NCBI RefSeq assembly: GCF_017921975.2
Contig: NZ_JAGEMO020000001.1
Span: 62,001 to 126,000, forward strand
Length of the DNA stretch: 64,000 nucleotides
Reading direction: 5' to 3'
Origin: Hymenobacter terricola
GTDB taxonomy: Bacteria; Bacteroidota; Bacteroidia; Cytophagales; Hymenobacteraceae
Numbering within the stretch: position 1 is the first letter of the stretch; each line of letters starts with the position of its first letter. The position numbers and the translations under genes were made by a program. Positions 20,712-28,171 of the stretch are shown here, piece after piece. The notes beneath the pieces are model-generated. The model saw nothing but the letters and a program-made list of their open reading frames with translations. It made no database searches and was not told the DNA's origin.

Positions 20712-20770
20712 CACCTCCCTTCAATAGCCGGGCTTATGCCAGCCCCGGTAGTGAAGGGAGGTGTTTTGTT
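20712..20770 (+). terminator. Perfect 12-bp terminator after the FG-GAP gene
   Basis: CACCTCCCTTCA (20712-20723) pairs with TGAAGGGAGGTG (20752-20763); an inner GCCGGG/CCCGG pairing extends it, and TTTTGTT follows. It most simply terminates the FG-GAP transcript. Confidence 0.75.
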
Positions 20771-20867
20771 GTGCCGTGTTCCCCGGCGAGCCGTGAGGCA
20801 GTTAATGGGCTTTCTTACTTTGCTTGTGGCCGTGCTGCTTTGTTGGCGTTTTCCGTTGGGGCGCCCG

Positions 20868-22814
20868 ATGCGTGGGGTTGTGCTGGCGCTGGCTTTGCTG
20901 GCCGGGCGGCCCGTTGGGGCGGCGCCGCACCCGGCCGCCACGCAGCGGCGCATCGACAGCTTGCGGGCACTGGTGGCGGCCCGGCCCCAAATCGACAGCC
21001 TGCACATCGTCCTGCTCACCAAGCTGGGCGACGCCATTGTGGTGCAGGACGCCCGGGCGGCCGGCCCCACCCGCCGCCTGGCCGTGCGCCTGGCCCAGCA
21101 GGTTTCGCACGGCGACCTGCTGGCCGAAACCCTGCTCGACCTGGCCGACTACCACATTGCCCTGGCCGAATACGGCCCGGCCCAGCCGTGGCTGAGCCGC
21201 TCCCAGGCCGAGTTTACCCGCCTGCACGACCTGGGCGGGCAGATGCGCTGCCTGGAACGGCGCGGCCGCATGGCCGACCAGCAGGGCCGCTACGCCGGGG
21301 CCCTGAGCTACTTCTTTCGGGCCATGGCCATCAGCTCGACCGGCGACCAGCGCCGCTTCCACACCAGCCTGCAAATTGAGGTGGCCAGCATCTACTCGCG
21401 CCTGGGCGAGTACCTGCTGGCCCGCGCCCATCTGCTGGCCGCGCTGCAAGTTGCCCGCCACTACGACTACCCCGACCGCCTCAACCTGATTTACGGCGAG
21501 CTGGGCGAGCTCAGCCGGCGCCAGCGCTTTTGGGACGAAGCCCGCGGCTACTACGCCCAGAGCCGGGCCGTGAGCCAGCGCCTGGGCGATGCGCCCGACG
21601 AGCTGCGCATGGACCTGAACCTGGCCGAAATGAGCGAGCAGCTGGGCGACTCGGCCGCCGCCCAGGCGGCCGGCTACGGCCTGCTGCACCGGGCCGCCGC
21701 CGCCCACCAGCCGCTGCTGCAAGCCCGCGCCCAGGCGCTGCTGGCCCGCGCCAGCCTGCACGCCGGCCACCCCGACAGCGCCACCTGGTACGGCACCCAA
21801 AGCCTGCGCCTGAGCCAGCAAAGCCGCTCGCTGGAGGGCGCCCGGACCGCCAGCGCCGTGCTGGCCGTGGCCTACGCCCGGCAGCAGGACTTTGCCCACG
21901 CCTACCAGACGCAACAGCGCTTCGCGGCCTACGACGACAGCCTCGGCGGGGCCGCCCTGGCGCGCCGCACCACGGCCCTGGAGCTGAACTACGAGCGTCG
22001 CCAGCAGCACGCCCAGCTGAAGCTGCTGGGCCAGCAGCAGGAGCTGGAACGCCTGCGCCAGCAGCAGCGCCTCACCCTGCTGGCCGGCCTGGGCCTGCTG
22101 CTGGGGCTGAGCGGCGGCGGGCTGTTCTGGCGCTACCGCCGCCGCCAGCAGCGCCGCGAAACCGCCATTCGCACCCGCCTGGCCGCCGACCTGCACGACG
22201 ACGTGGGCAGCCTGCTCAGCCAGATTTCGCTGCAAAGCAGCCTGCTCCAGGAAGGCCTGGCCGACGGGCCCGGCCAGCGCCGGCAGCTGGGCCAGATTTC
22301 GGAGGCCAGCCGCTCGGCCGTGCGCCAGCTCAACGACGTGGTGTGGAGCCTCGACGCCCACAACGACCACCTGCCCGACCTGCTCGACCGCATGCGCGAC
22401 TACGCCTACGACGTGCTGGGCCCGGCCGGGCTGGAGGTCGAGTTTGCGTTTCCGGCCGCGGTGCCGGCCCAGCGCCTGCCCGTGCTGCTGCGCCGCAACC
22501 TCTACCTCATCTACAAGGAAAGCCTGCACAACGTGGTGAAGCACGCCACCGGCGCCACCGGCGTGGCCGTGAGCGTGCGGCTGGAACCCGGCAGCCAGGC
22601 CCAGCTGGTGCTGGAAATAGTGGATAACGGCGTCAGCGGCGACGCGGCCCCGGTCCGGCGCACGGGCCACGGGCTGCGCAACATCGGGGCCCGGGCGCAG
22701 GCCCTGGGCGGTGCCGCCACCAGCGGCGGCGGGGCCGGCGGCTTCCGCGTGTGCGTGGTGGTGCCGCTGCCCTCGGGCTGGAAAGCATTTGGCCGGAGCA
22801 ATCCGGACGCCTGA
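20868..22814 (+). CDS. Sensor histidine kinase with periplasmic TPR domain
   Basis: 649 residues from the ATG at 20868, which gives the signal sequence MRGVVLALALLAGRPVGAA; the frame is open back to 20736 and a start at 20805 is possible. The next 380 residues are helical TPR-like repeats, expected in the periplasm. One membrane segment follows (LTLLAGLGLLLGLSGGGLFW, about 402-421). The cytosolic part is HisKA_3-type: phospho-acceptor His443 in ADLHDDVGSLLSQI, N-box in LIYKESLHNVVKHA, and VDNG and GHGLRNIGARA for ATP binding. The LuxR-type regulator 66 bases downstream is the obvious partner. Signal unknown. Confidence 0.9.
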   Translation: MRGVVLALALLAGRPVGAAPHPAATQRRIDSLRALVAARPQIDSLHIVLLTKLGDAIVVQDARAAGPTRRLAVRLAQQVSHGDLLAETLLDLADYHIALAEYGPAQPWLSRSQAEFTRLHDLGGQMRCLERRGRMADQQGRYAGALSYFFRAMAISSTGDQRRFHTSLQIEVASIYSRLGEYLLARAHLLAALQVARHYDYPDRLNLIYGELGELSRRQRFWDEARGYYAQSRAVSQRLGDAPDELRMDLNLAEMSEQLGDSAAAQAAGYGLLHRAAAAHQPLLQARAQALLARASLHAGHPDSATWYGTQSLRLSQQSRSLEGARTASAVLAVAYARQQDFAHAYQTQQRFAAYDDSLGGAALARRTTALELNYERRQQHAQLKLLGQQQELERLRQQQRLTLLAGLGLLLGLSGGGLFWRYRRRQQRRETAIRTRLAADLHDDVGSLLSQISLQSSLLQEGLADGPGQRRQLGQISEASRSAVRQLNDVVWSLDAHNDHLPDLLDRMRDYAYDVLGPAGLEVEFAFPAAVPAQRLPVLLRRNLYLIYKESLHNVVKHATGATGVAVSVRLEPGSQAQLVLEIVDNGVSGDAAPVRRTGHGLRNIGARAQALGGAATSGGGAGGFRVCVVVPLPSGWKAFGRSNPDA

Positions 22815-22867
22815 GGCTGCGGGCGACACCGCATCAACATGCGATGCCGCCGTATGTGAGCGCCGGG

Positions 22868-22875
22868 TAAATTTG
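22868..22875 (+). promoter_or_regulatory. TAnnTTTG -7 element directly ahead of the regulator ATG
   Basis: TAAATTTG at 22868-22875 is a full consensus match and ends five bases before the ATG at 22880, so a transcript from it would be leaderless or nearly so. Confidence 0.5.
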
Positions 22876-22879
22876 CAGC

Positions 22880-23500
22880 ATGAAAATCCGCCTGGCCATC
22901 GTCGAAGACCAGCTTGTCATCCGCGAGGCGCTGCACACGTACCTGTGCGCGCAGCCGGAGTTCGAGTGCGTGGCCGTGGCCGGCTCGGTAGAGGAGCTGC
23001 TCGAGCTGCTGGCCGCGGGTGGCCTGCTGCCCCGGCTGGTGCTCTCCGACATCGGCCTGCCCGGCGCCACCGGCATCGAGGGCATTGGGCTGATTCGGGA
23101 GGTGGCCCCGCAGGCCGAAGTGGTGCTCATCACCGTGTATCAGGACGCCGACCGCACCTTTCAGGCCCTGTGCGCCGGGGCGGTGGGCTACCTGGTGAAG
23201 AGCACGCCGCTGCCGGCCATCAAGCAGGCGCTGCTGGACGTGCTGGCGGGCGGGGCGCCCATGTCGCCGGCCATTGCCCGCCACGTCATGCGCTACTTCC
23301 GGCCCGCCGCGCCCAGCGCCGTCCTCACCCCGCGCGAGCAGCAAATAGTGGAAGCCCTGGAGCAGGGCCTGAGCTACAAGCTGGTGGCCGACCGCCTCGG
23401 CATCAGCCTGAATACCGTGCGCGCCTACATCCGCACGGTGTACGACAAGCTCCAAATCAACTCCAAAGCCGAGCTGCCGGGCCGCAAGCGCCACGCCTGA
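22880..23500 (+). CDS. Response regulator, NarL/FixJ (LuxR-HTH) family
   Basis: 206 residues. Receiver domain at 1-120 with acidic pocket VEDQ (Glu9/Asp10), phospho-acceptor Asp57 in LVLSDIGLPG, Thr in LITVYQ and Lys in YLVKSTPL. LuxR-type helix-turn-helix at about 140-200 (LTPREQQIVEALEQGLSYKLVADRLGI is the recognisable start, NTVRAYIRTVYDKL the recognition helix). It should be phosphorylated by the upstream kinase and bind DNA. Targets are not evident; the neighbouring FG-GAP gene or its own operon are candidates. Confidence 0.93.
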   Translation: MKIRLAIVEDQLVIREALHTYLCAQPEFECVAVAGSVEELLELLAAGGLLPRLVLSDIGLPGATGIEGIGLIREVAPQAEVVLITVYQDADRTFQALCAGAVGYLVKSTPLPAIKQALLDVLAGGAPMSPAIARHVMRYFRPAAPSAVLTPREQQIVEALEQGLSYKLVADRLGISLNTVRAYIRTVYDKLQINSKAELPGRKRHA

Positions 23501-23542
23501 GCGGGAGGGCCACAAGCCGGGGCCGGCCCGGTGCCCCGCCGC

Positions 23543-24574
23543 TTAGTCCACGTACAGCGACTGCACCATGGTCTGGCCCACGGCCTTCAGCGTCTTGCGG
23601 TCGATGATGCTCATGTTGTCGGTGGTGGCGTGGTGGTAGCTGGGGAAGTAGTCGGTGCCGTAGGTGGGGTGGTCGTAGATATCCAGCGTAGGAATGCCGG
23701 CTTTGTTGGTGTAGACGTGGTCGTCGGTGATGCCGCCGGTGTCTTCGTAGCGGAAGAAATCGGAGTAGCCGAGCTGGGCGGCGGTGCTCCAGATTTTATC
23801 GAGTGGGCCGCGGGCGTTGGTGCGCGAGGTTTCTTCGCGGGTGAAGCTGCCGCCCTTGGCGCCCACCATATCGAGCAGCACGCCGTATTCGGCCTTGTAG
23901 CTGGCGGGCAGCAGGTGGGCGGTCCAGTATTGCGAGCCCAGGCACCAGGAATCGGTGCCGCTGCCGGCCAGCTGGTCCTTGAGCTTTGCCTGCGTGGTGT
24001 CGTCGTGGCCCCAGTCCTCGGCGTCGAAAAAGATGAAATCGACGCCCACGTTGGGGGCTAGCGAGTCGGGCTGCTGGCTGAGCACGCGGGCTATTTCCAG
24101 GGCCACGGCCACGGCGCTGGCGCCGTCGGAAGCCCCGTCCATGGGGGCATTTTTGTGGGTCTTGTCGTTGTCGGCAAAGGGGCGGGTGTCCCAGTGGCCG
24201 AAAATGGCCACCCGGCGGGCCGCCTGCGGCTGGTACTGCGCGATGATGTTGCGGGCGTGGATGTTGGTGCCGTCAAACGTCATGGCGTCGAAGGGCTGCT
24301 GCATCACCTTCAGGCCGTAGCTTTTGAGCTTGGCCACCAGCCAGTCGCCGGTGGCGATGTGGGCCTTCGAGTTGGGCACGCGCGGCCCGAACGCCACCTG
24401 CCGGGCCGTGAAGGCGTAGGCCGAATCGGCGTTGAACACCGGGGCCTTGGGCAGCTTGGCCTCGGCGGTGGGGGCGCTGGTTTCGGCGGGCTTGCTGGGG
24501 CAGCCGGTGAGGAACAGGAGGCCAGCCAGGGCGGCGAGCGGAAGGCGGAGGTTGCGGAGAAGGCGGAAATTCAT
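23543..24574 (-). CDS. M28-family zinc aminopeptidase lipoprotein
   Basis: 344 residues from the ATG at 24574, which gives the lipoprotein signal LAALAGLLFLTGC; the open frame goes 12 codons further. The M28 domain shows the metal ligands in order: GHWDTRPFAD, MDGASDGASAVAV, FFDAEDWGHDD and SYHHATTDN. This resembles bacterial glutaminyl-cyclase-like/aminopeptidase members of M28. It should be anchored to the inner or outer membrane and act on peptides in the envelope. It lies downstream of cysS in the same orientation, 108 bases away. Confidence 0.88.
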   Translation of the reverse strand: MNFRLLRNLRLPLAALAGLLFLTGCPSKPAETSAPTAEAKLPKAPVFNADSAYAFTARQVAFGPRVPNSKAHIATGDWLVAKLKSYGLKVMQQPFDAMTFDGTNIHARNIIAQYQPQAARRVAIFGHWDTRPFADNDKTHKNAPMDGASDGASAVAVALEIARVLSQQPDSLAPNVGVDFIFFDAEDWGHDDTTQAKLKDQLAGSGTDSWCLGSQYWTAHLLPASYKAEYGVLLDMVGAKGGSFTREETSRTNARGPLDKIWSTAAQLGYSDFFRYEDTGGITDDHVYTNKAGIPTLDIYDHPTYGTDYFPSYHHATTDNMSIIDRKTLKAVGQTMVQSLYVD

Positions 24575-24604
24575 GCGGCGGGTGATGTGGCGCAGACGGT
24601 GAAA

Positions 24605-24645
24605 CCTCACCCCCGGCCCCTCTCCCCCAAAGAGGGGAGCCTGAC
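24605..24645. repeat. CCCCTCTC/GAGGGG short palindromic repeat
   Basis: ACCCCCGGCCCCTCTCCCCC-AAA-GAGGGGAGCC is a REP-like palindrome of a kind often scattered in GC-rich genomes. It separates cysS from the M28 gene and could terminate the cysS transcript. Family membership is from memory of similar sequences, not a search. Confidence 0.5.
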
Positions 24646-24682
24646 GATTATGTCGGTTAATTTTAATGCAGTTACGCGGCGG

Positions 24683-26227
24683 CTACTCCTCGCTGTAGGC
24701 CCACTCCACGCCGGCCTTGGTGTCTTTTATCACGATGCCCTGGCTTTTGAGGGCGGCCCGGATAACGTCGACTTTGTCGTAGGCTTTGTCGGCTTTGGCT
24801 TCGGAATAGAAGCTCAGGGTGAGGTCCAGCAGCTGCTCGGCGTTGGCGCGGGGCTCGTCGCGCAGGCCCAGCACGTCCTGCACGAAGGTGCGGTAGGTGC
24901 CGGCGGCGGCGGCCAGGGCTTCGGGGCCCACTTCGGCCAGCGCGGCAGGGTTGGCCGCCAGCGTGTTGAAGCGTTTCAGCAGGTCGAACAGCGCGGCCAT
25001 TGCGCGGGGCGTGTTCAGGTCGTCGTTGAGGAATTCGGCGGGCTTGGCGGCCAGTTGCAGCAGCTGCGTGGCTTCGGCTGTCAGCTGTTGGCTATCGGTT
25101 GCCGGGCCGTTCTTATTTTCCTCACTACCCACTGACAACGAACCACTAACATCCAGCTTGTCCAGCAGGCGCAGGCCATTCATCAGCTTGCGGTAGCCTT
25201 TGCGGGCGGCTTGCAGGGCGTCGTCGCTCACATCAACCGGGCTGCGGTAGTGGGCCTGCATCAAAAAGAAGCGCACCACCATGGGCGAGTAGCCGAAGGC
25301 CAGCGGCCCGGTGGGCCCCGTGAACAGGTCGCCGAGCAGCACGAAGTTGCCCAGGCTCTTGCTCATCTTGGTGCCGTTCACGGTTATCATGTTGTTGTGC
25401 ACCCAGAAGCGGGCCTCGTCGGTGTGGGCGTGGCTGCCCTGGCTCTGGGCGATTTCGCATTCGTGGTGCGGAAACATCAAATCGAGCCCGCCGCCGTGGA
25501 TGTCGGACAGCTCGCCGAGGTACTTGCGGCTCATGGCCGAGCACTCCAGGTGCCAGCCGGGGAAGCCTTCGCCCCAGGGCGAGGGCCAGCGCATGATGTG
25601 CTCGGGCGAGGCTTTTTTCCAGAGCGCGAAATCCAGCGGACTGCGCTTTTCGCTCTGGCCTTCCAGGCCCACGCGGGTGCCGGCCAGCTGGTCCTCAATG
25701 CTGCGGTTGGCGAGCTTGCCGTAGCGGCCCTCTTTATCGTGCTGCTCGTTGTAGCCGGGCACGTCGAAATACACCGAGCCGTTCACCTCGTAGGCCAGCC
25801 CGTTGGCAATAATTTCTTCAATCACCTGCACCTGCTCGATGATGTGGCCGCTGGCCTGGGGCTCGATGTCGGGCGGCAGGCAGCCGAGGGCCAGCATGTG
25901 CTGGCGGTAGCGGTTGGTGAAGTGCTGGGCCACCTGCATGGGCTCGATGCGGGCGGCGCGGGCGGCTTTCTCCATCTTGTCCTCGCCGGTATCGGCGTCG
26001 CTTTCGAGGTGGCCCACGTCGGTGATGTTGCGCACGTAGCGCACCTGGTAGCCGAGGTGGCGCAGGTAGCGCGTGAGCACGTCGAACACCACCGGGCCGC
26101 GGGCATTGCCGAGGTGGGCCTCGCTGTACACGGTGGGGCCGCACAGGTACACGCCCACCTGGGGCGCGTGCAGGGGCTGGAATTCTTCTTTCTTACGGGT
26201 AAGCGTGTTGTAGAGCGAGAGCGACAT
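24683..26227 (-). CDS. cysS: Cysteinyl-tRNA synthetase with in-frame repeat insert
   Basis: 514 residues, longer than the E. coli enzyme (461). Class I motifs: the HIGH-equivalent [10 protein letters not shown] near residue 38 and KMSKSLGN near 285; zinc ligands lie in [17 protein letters not shown] and PHHECEIAQ. It charges tRNA-Cys. Residues about 358-384 form an unconserved Ser/Gly/Asn/Gln-rich stretch encoded by sequence that looks like the 7-bp repeats found beside the gene. The DALR-type C-terminal region ([18 protein letters not shown]) is intact, so function is probably kept. The start is the ATG at 26227. Confidence 0.95.
   Translation of the reverse strand: MSLSLYNTLTRKKEEFQPLHAPQVGVYLCGPTVYSEAHLGNARGPVVFDVLTRYLRHLGYQVRYVRNITDVGHLESDADTGEDKMEKAARAARIEPMQVAQHFTNRYRQHMLALGCLPPDIEPQASGHIIEQVQVIEEIIANGLAYEVNGSVYFDVPGYNEQHDKEGRYGKLANRSIEDQLAGTRVGLEGQSEKRSPLDFALWKKASPEHIMRWPSPWGEGFPGWHLECSAMSRKYLGELSDIHGGGLDLMFPHHECEIAQSQGSHAHTDEARFWVHNNMITVNGTKMSKSLGNFVLLGDLFTGPTGPLAFGYSPMVVRFFLMQAHYRSPVDVSDDALQAARKGYRKLMNGLRLLDKLDVSGSLSVGSEENKNGPATDSQQLTAEATQLLQLAAKPAEFLNDDLNTPRAMAALFDLLKRFNTLAANPAALAEVGPEALAAAAGTYRTFVQDVLGLRDEPRANAEQLLDLTLSFYSEAKADKAYDKVDVIRAALKSQGIVIKDTKAGVEWAYSEE
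25075..25152 (-). repeat. Heptamer-like sequence inserted in frame in cysS
   Basis: Read on the + strand, blocks TGTCAGC, TGTTGGC, TATCGGT, TGCCGGG are followed by a short spacer and CTCACTA, CCCACTG, ACAACGA, ACCACTA. The two halves have inverted heptamer character, like the intergenic arms at 26233-26333. They encode residues about 358-384. Confidence 0.5.
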
Positions 26228-26232
26228 GAAAA

Positions 26233-26333
26233 TCAGTTAACAGTTATCAGTGAGCAGTTATCAGTTCGTAGTTGTTCGGATGCAAAATAAACAGCACTGA
26301 TAACTGCTCACTGACAACTATTAACTGATATTA
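26233..26333. repeat. Heptamer inverted arms, site A (cysS 5' side / four-helix gene 3' side)
   Basis: Left arm blocks AACAGTT, ATCAGTG, AGCAGTT, ATCAGTT; right arm carries the complement, with a 19-base exact inverted match (ACTGATAACTGCTCACTGA starting at 26296). The 18-base loop holds the likely cysS -7 element. The right arm runs into the stop codon of the four-helix gene. Confidence 0.9.
26283..26290 (-). promoter_or_regulatory. Possible cysS -7 element in the repeat loop
   Basis: TTATTTTG on the minus strand matches TAnnTTTG in 7 of 8 positions, 56 bases before the cysS ATG. Confidence 0.35.
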
Positions 26334-26696
26334 GGCGCGGCCACTTGACCGGAGAATGGAATAAAGGATACGACAAAGTTGCTGACAATCGTCGTGAAGT
26401 GATAAGAACAATTTCTCTTCAATGTACCCGGTGGCCTGCAATAGCCGAAGCCAGTAGCCTGTCTCGCGGGCTTCTTTGTAAGCGATGGAAATCTTGCTGG
26501 TAAAATCCGCAGTGGAAATGGCACCGGTAGCTTCTTCTGCGTTCGCACCTATTGAAGTTGCGCTACGGACCAATTGCTTGGAAACAATGTATTCGCGTTC
26601 ATTGGTTTGCAGGTGTCGGTGAAATTTCATCATCCGCACCGCAAAAGCGAATGACTTTTGCAACAGTGGGCCAGCTTCCTGCTTAGACATTTCCAT
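26331..26696 (-). CDS. Four-helix-bundle protein (23S rRNA intervening-sequence protein family)
   Basis: 121 residues, all-helical. RMMKFHRHLQTNEREYIVSK, QLVRSATSIGANAEEATGA, and ARETGYWLRLLQATGYIEE are hallmarks of the IVS-encoded/four-helix-bundle family, which also includes Avd, the accessory protein of diversity-generating retroelements. I see no reverse transcriptase, template repeat or rRNA nearby, so this is a solitary copy. The -7 element ends at 26700, so the ATG at 26696 or 26690 would be leaderless. Heptamer inverted repeats stand on both sides of the gene. Biochemical role unknown. Confidence 0.88.
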   Translation of the reverse strand: MEMSKQEAGPLLQKSFAFAVRMMKFHRHLQTNEREYIVSKQLVRSATSIGANAEEATGAISTADFTSKISIAYKEARETGYWLRLLQATGYIEEKLFLSLHDDCQQLCRILYSILRSSGRA

Positions 26697-26699
26697 AGC

Positions 26700-26707
26700 C
26701 AAAATTA
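26700..26707 (-). promoter_or_regulatory. TAnnTTTG -7 element of the four-helix-bundle gene
   Basis: TAATTTTG on the minus strand, full consensus match, within 4-10 bases of the candidate start codons. Confidence 0.5.
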
Positions 26708-26801
26708 CTCAGTGAGCAGTGAGCAGTTCAAAACTTCAATGCCGATTAACCATTGCTCTCTGTTAACTGCTCACTGCTCACCATTAACTGATAACTGATA
26801 C
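26706..26801. repeat. Heptamer inverted arms, site B (four-helix gene 5' side / EEP gene 3' side)
   Basis: Left arm CAGTGAGCAGTGAGCAGTT (from 26710); right arm TGTTAACTGCTCACTGCTCA (from 26761) continuing into ATTAACTGATAACTGATA. The right arm encodes the last residues and the stop codon of the EEP-family gene. Confidence 0.9.
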
Positions 26802-27964
26802 AGCCCTTCGACGGGAAAATGGTCGCTCCATTTGATTTCGCGGTGCACGCGGCAGCCCAGCACCTGCCACTGCGGGCCGGCAAACTGCTGGTCGATGCGC
26901 AGGCCGGGCAGCTTGCCGTTGTAGGTAGCCCCGAGGCCGAGGCCCACGGTGGCCCAGGCATTCTGGAGATGGTCGGCGAGCTGGTCGTAGGTGTAGGAAT
27001 AGGGCAGGTCGTTGGTGTCGCCGGCCAGCAGCACGGGGTAGGGCGAGCGGGCCACGCAGGCCAGCACGGTGTCGACCTGGGTGCCCCGCGCCACGGCCCC
27101 GCTGCGGAAACGGCGCAGCAGGTTGGGGGCCTTGTCGCGGAGGCCGGCGCGGCTTTCGGTGGCGGTGGCAATGTCGCCGGCATCCATGGCCATGCTTTGA
27201 AAGTGCACGTTGAACACCCGAATGGTGTCGGGGCGGCCCGTGCCGGTGCGGGCGGCGGGCCGGGCCAGGTCGGCCCACATGGCGTGGTTCTGCGAGAGCT
27301 TGCCGAAGGGAATGGTTTGCTGGCGTACGATGGGAAACCGCGAGAAAATGGCCATCCCAAACTCCGCCCCGATAACGTTGGTGAGGCTGGTGGAAACGAA
27401 GCTGTGCCGGCCACTGGCCCGCCCCAGGTACTCGTCGGTCCGGAACACCTTGCTTTCCCGGTCCAAGCCCGTGGGCACGTTGTAGTATTCCTGCAGGCAG
27501 AGCACGTCGGCCGGGCTGGCGGCCAGCCAATGGATGAAGGCTTTGGACGAGGCAAAATTCGGGTCGCGCAACGCGGCGTACACGTTGAAGATGCGCACGT
27601 TGGCCGAGAGCAGCAGGACGCTTTTGGCAGGAGGGATGAAGAAGGTGGAATGCAGCATTTCTCCGTTCGCCAGCTTCTCCTCCTTCCTGCTTGATTTCTC
27701 AGTCAGCGAAGCGTGCAGGGCCAGGCCGCGCTGCACGTGCGGCCACGTCAGGCCCAGGGCCACGATGGGCAGCGCCGCCACCCGCCAGTTGCGCCGCAGC
27801 CAGTACAGCGCCAGCAGCACCGTGCACAGCAGCGCTACCGGCGTGGTGAGGGCCCCAAACTGCACGGGCCAGAACGCCCGCACCGGCACCTGCTCGCAGG
27901 CAATGGCCAGCAGGAGCCAGACCAGGGTGAGCAGGGTAAGTTTGAAGGCGAAAGAGCGGCGCAC
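26771..27964 (-). CDS. Membrane-anchored endonuclease/exonuclease/phosphatase-family protein
   Basis: 397 residues from GTG 27964, which I prefer over the GTG at 27985 because a TACCTTTG promoter element overlaps the latter. Two or three N-terminal membrane segments (LTLLTLVWLLLAIACEQV, TPVALLCTVLLALYWL) precede an EEP domain with VLLLSANVRIFN, the metal-binding Glu in LCLQEYYNVP, LAGDTNDLPYS and the C-terminal SDHFPV. Such proteins hydrolyse phosphodiesters; whether DNA, phospholipid or another substrate is unknown, and the domain should face the periplasm or cytosol depending on the segment count. The C-terminal YQLSVNGEQ comes from a heptamer repeat arm. Confidence 0.82.
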   Translation of the reverse strand: MRRSFAFKLTLLTLVWLLLAIACEQVPVRAFWPVQFGALTTPVALLCTVLLALYWLRRNWRVAALPIVALGLTWPHVQRGLALHASLTEKSSRKEEKLANGEMLHSTFFIPPAKSVLLLSANVRIFNVYAALRDPNFASSKAFIHWLAASPADVLCLQEYYNVPTGLDRESKVFRTDEYLGRASGRHSFVSTSLTNVIGAEFGMAIFSRFPIVRQQTIPFGKLSQNHAMWADLARPAARTGTGRPDTIRVFNVHFQSMAMDAGDIATATESRAGLRDKAPNLLRRFRSGAVARGTQVDTVLACVARSPYPVLLAGDTNDLPYSYTYDQLADHLQNAWATVGLGLGATYNGKLPGLRIDQQFAGPQWQVLGCRVHREIKWSDHFPVEGLYQLSVNGEQ

Positions 27965-27984
27965 GGCACAAGCAACGGAGGCCA

Positions 27985-27992
27985 CAAAGGTA
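27985..27992 (-). promoter_or_regulatory. TAnnTTTG -7 element of the EEP gene
   Basis: TACCTTTG on the minus strand, full consensus; predicted start near 27979 leaves about 15 bases before GTG 27964. Confidence 0.5.
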
Positions 27993-28171
27993 GCGGCGGC
28001 AGAAATAGCCCGGCGCTTTTATAAAATGGCCGGCCGCCCCGGCGCAATCCCCGCCAAGCCTTGCACGAAATTTGCAGTTCCGCCGTTTCGGCAAAACCAC
28101 GCCGCCGCGGCTGGTTGCGGCGCGGCTTTTCCTGGTTCCCATTCCCACCCGTTTCTGCCTCTGGCGCTTGT

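Noticed and set aside
15222-20714. Open frame of 1830 codons on the strand opposite the FG-GAP gene
   Set aside because: It is the mirror of a repetitive GC-rich coding sequence; Gly/Ala/Val/His-rich with no domain, signal or start context. The + strand gene explains the region.
26331-26696. Diversity-generating retroelement
   Set aside because: The four-helix protein resembles Avd, but there is no reverse transcriptase, template/variable repeat pair or target gene in the window.
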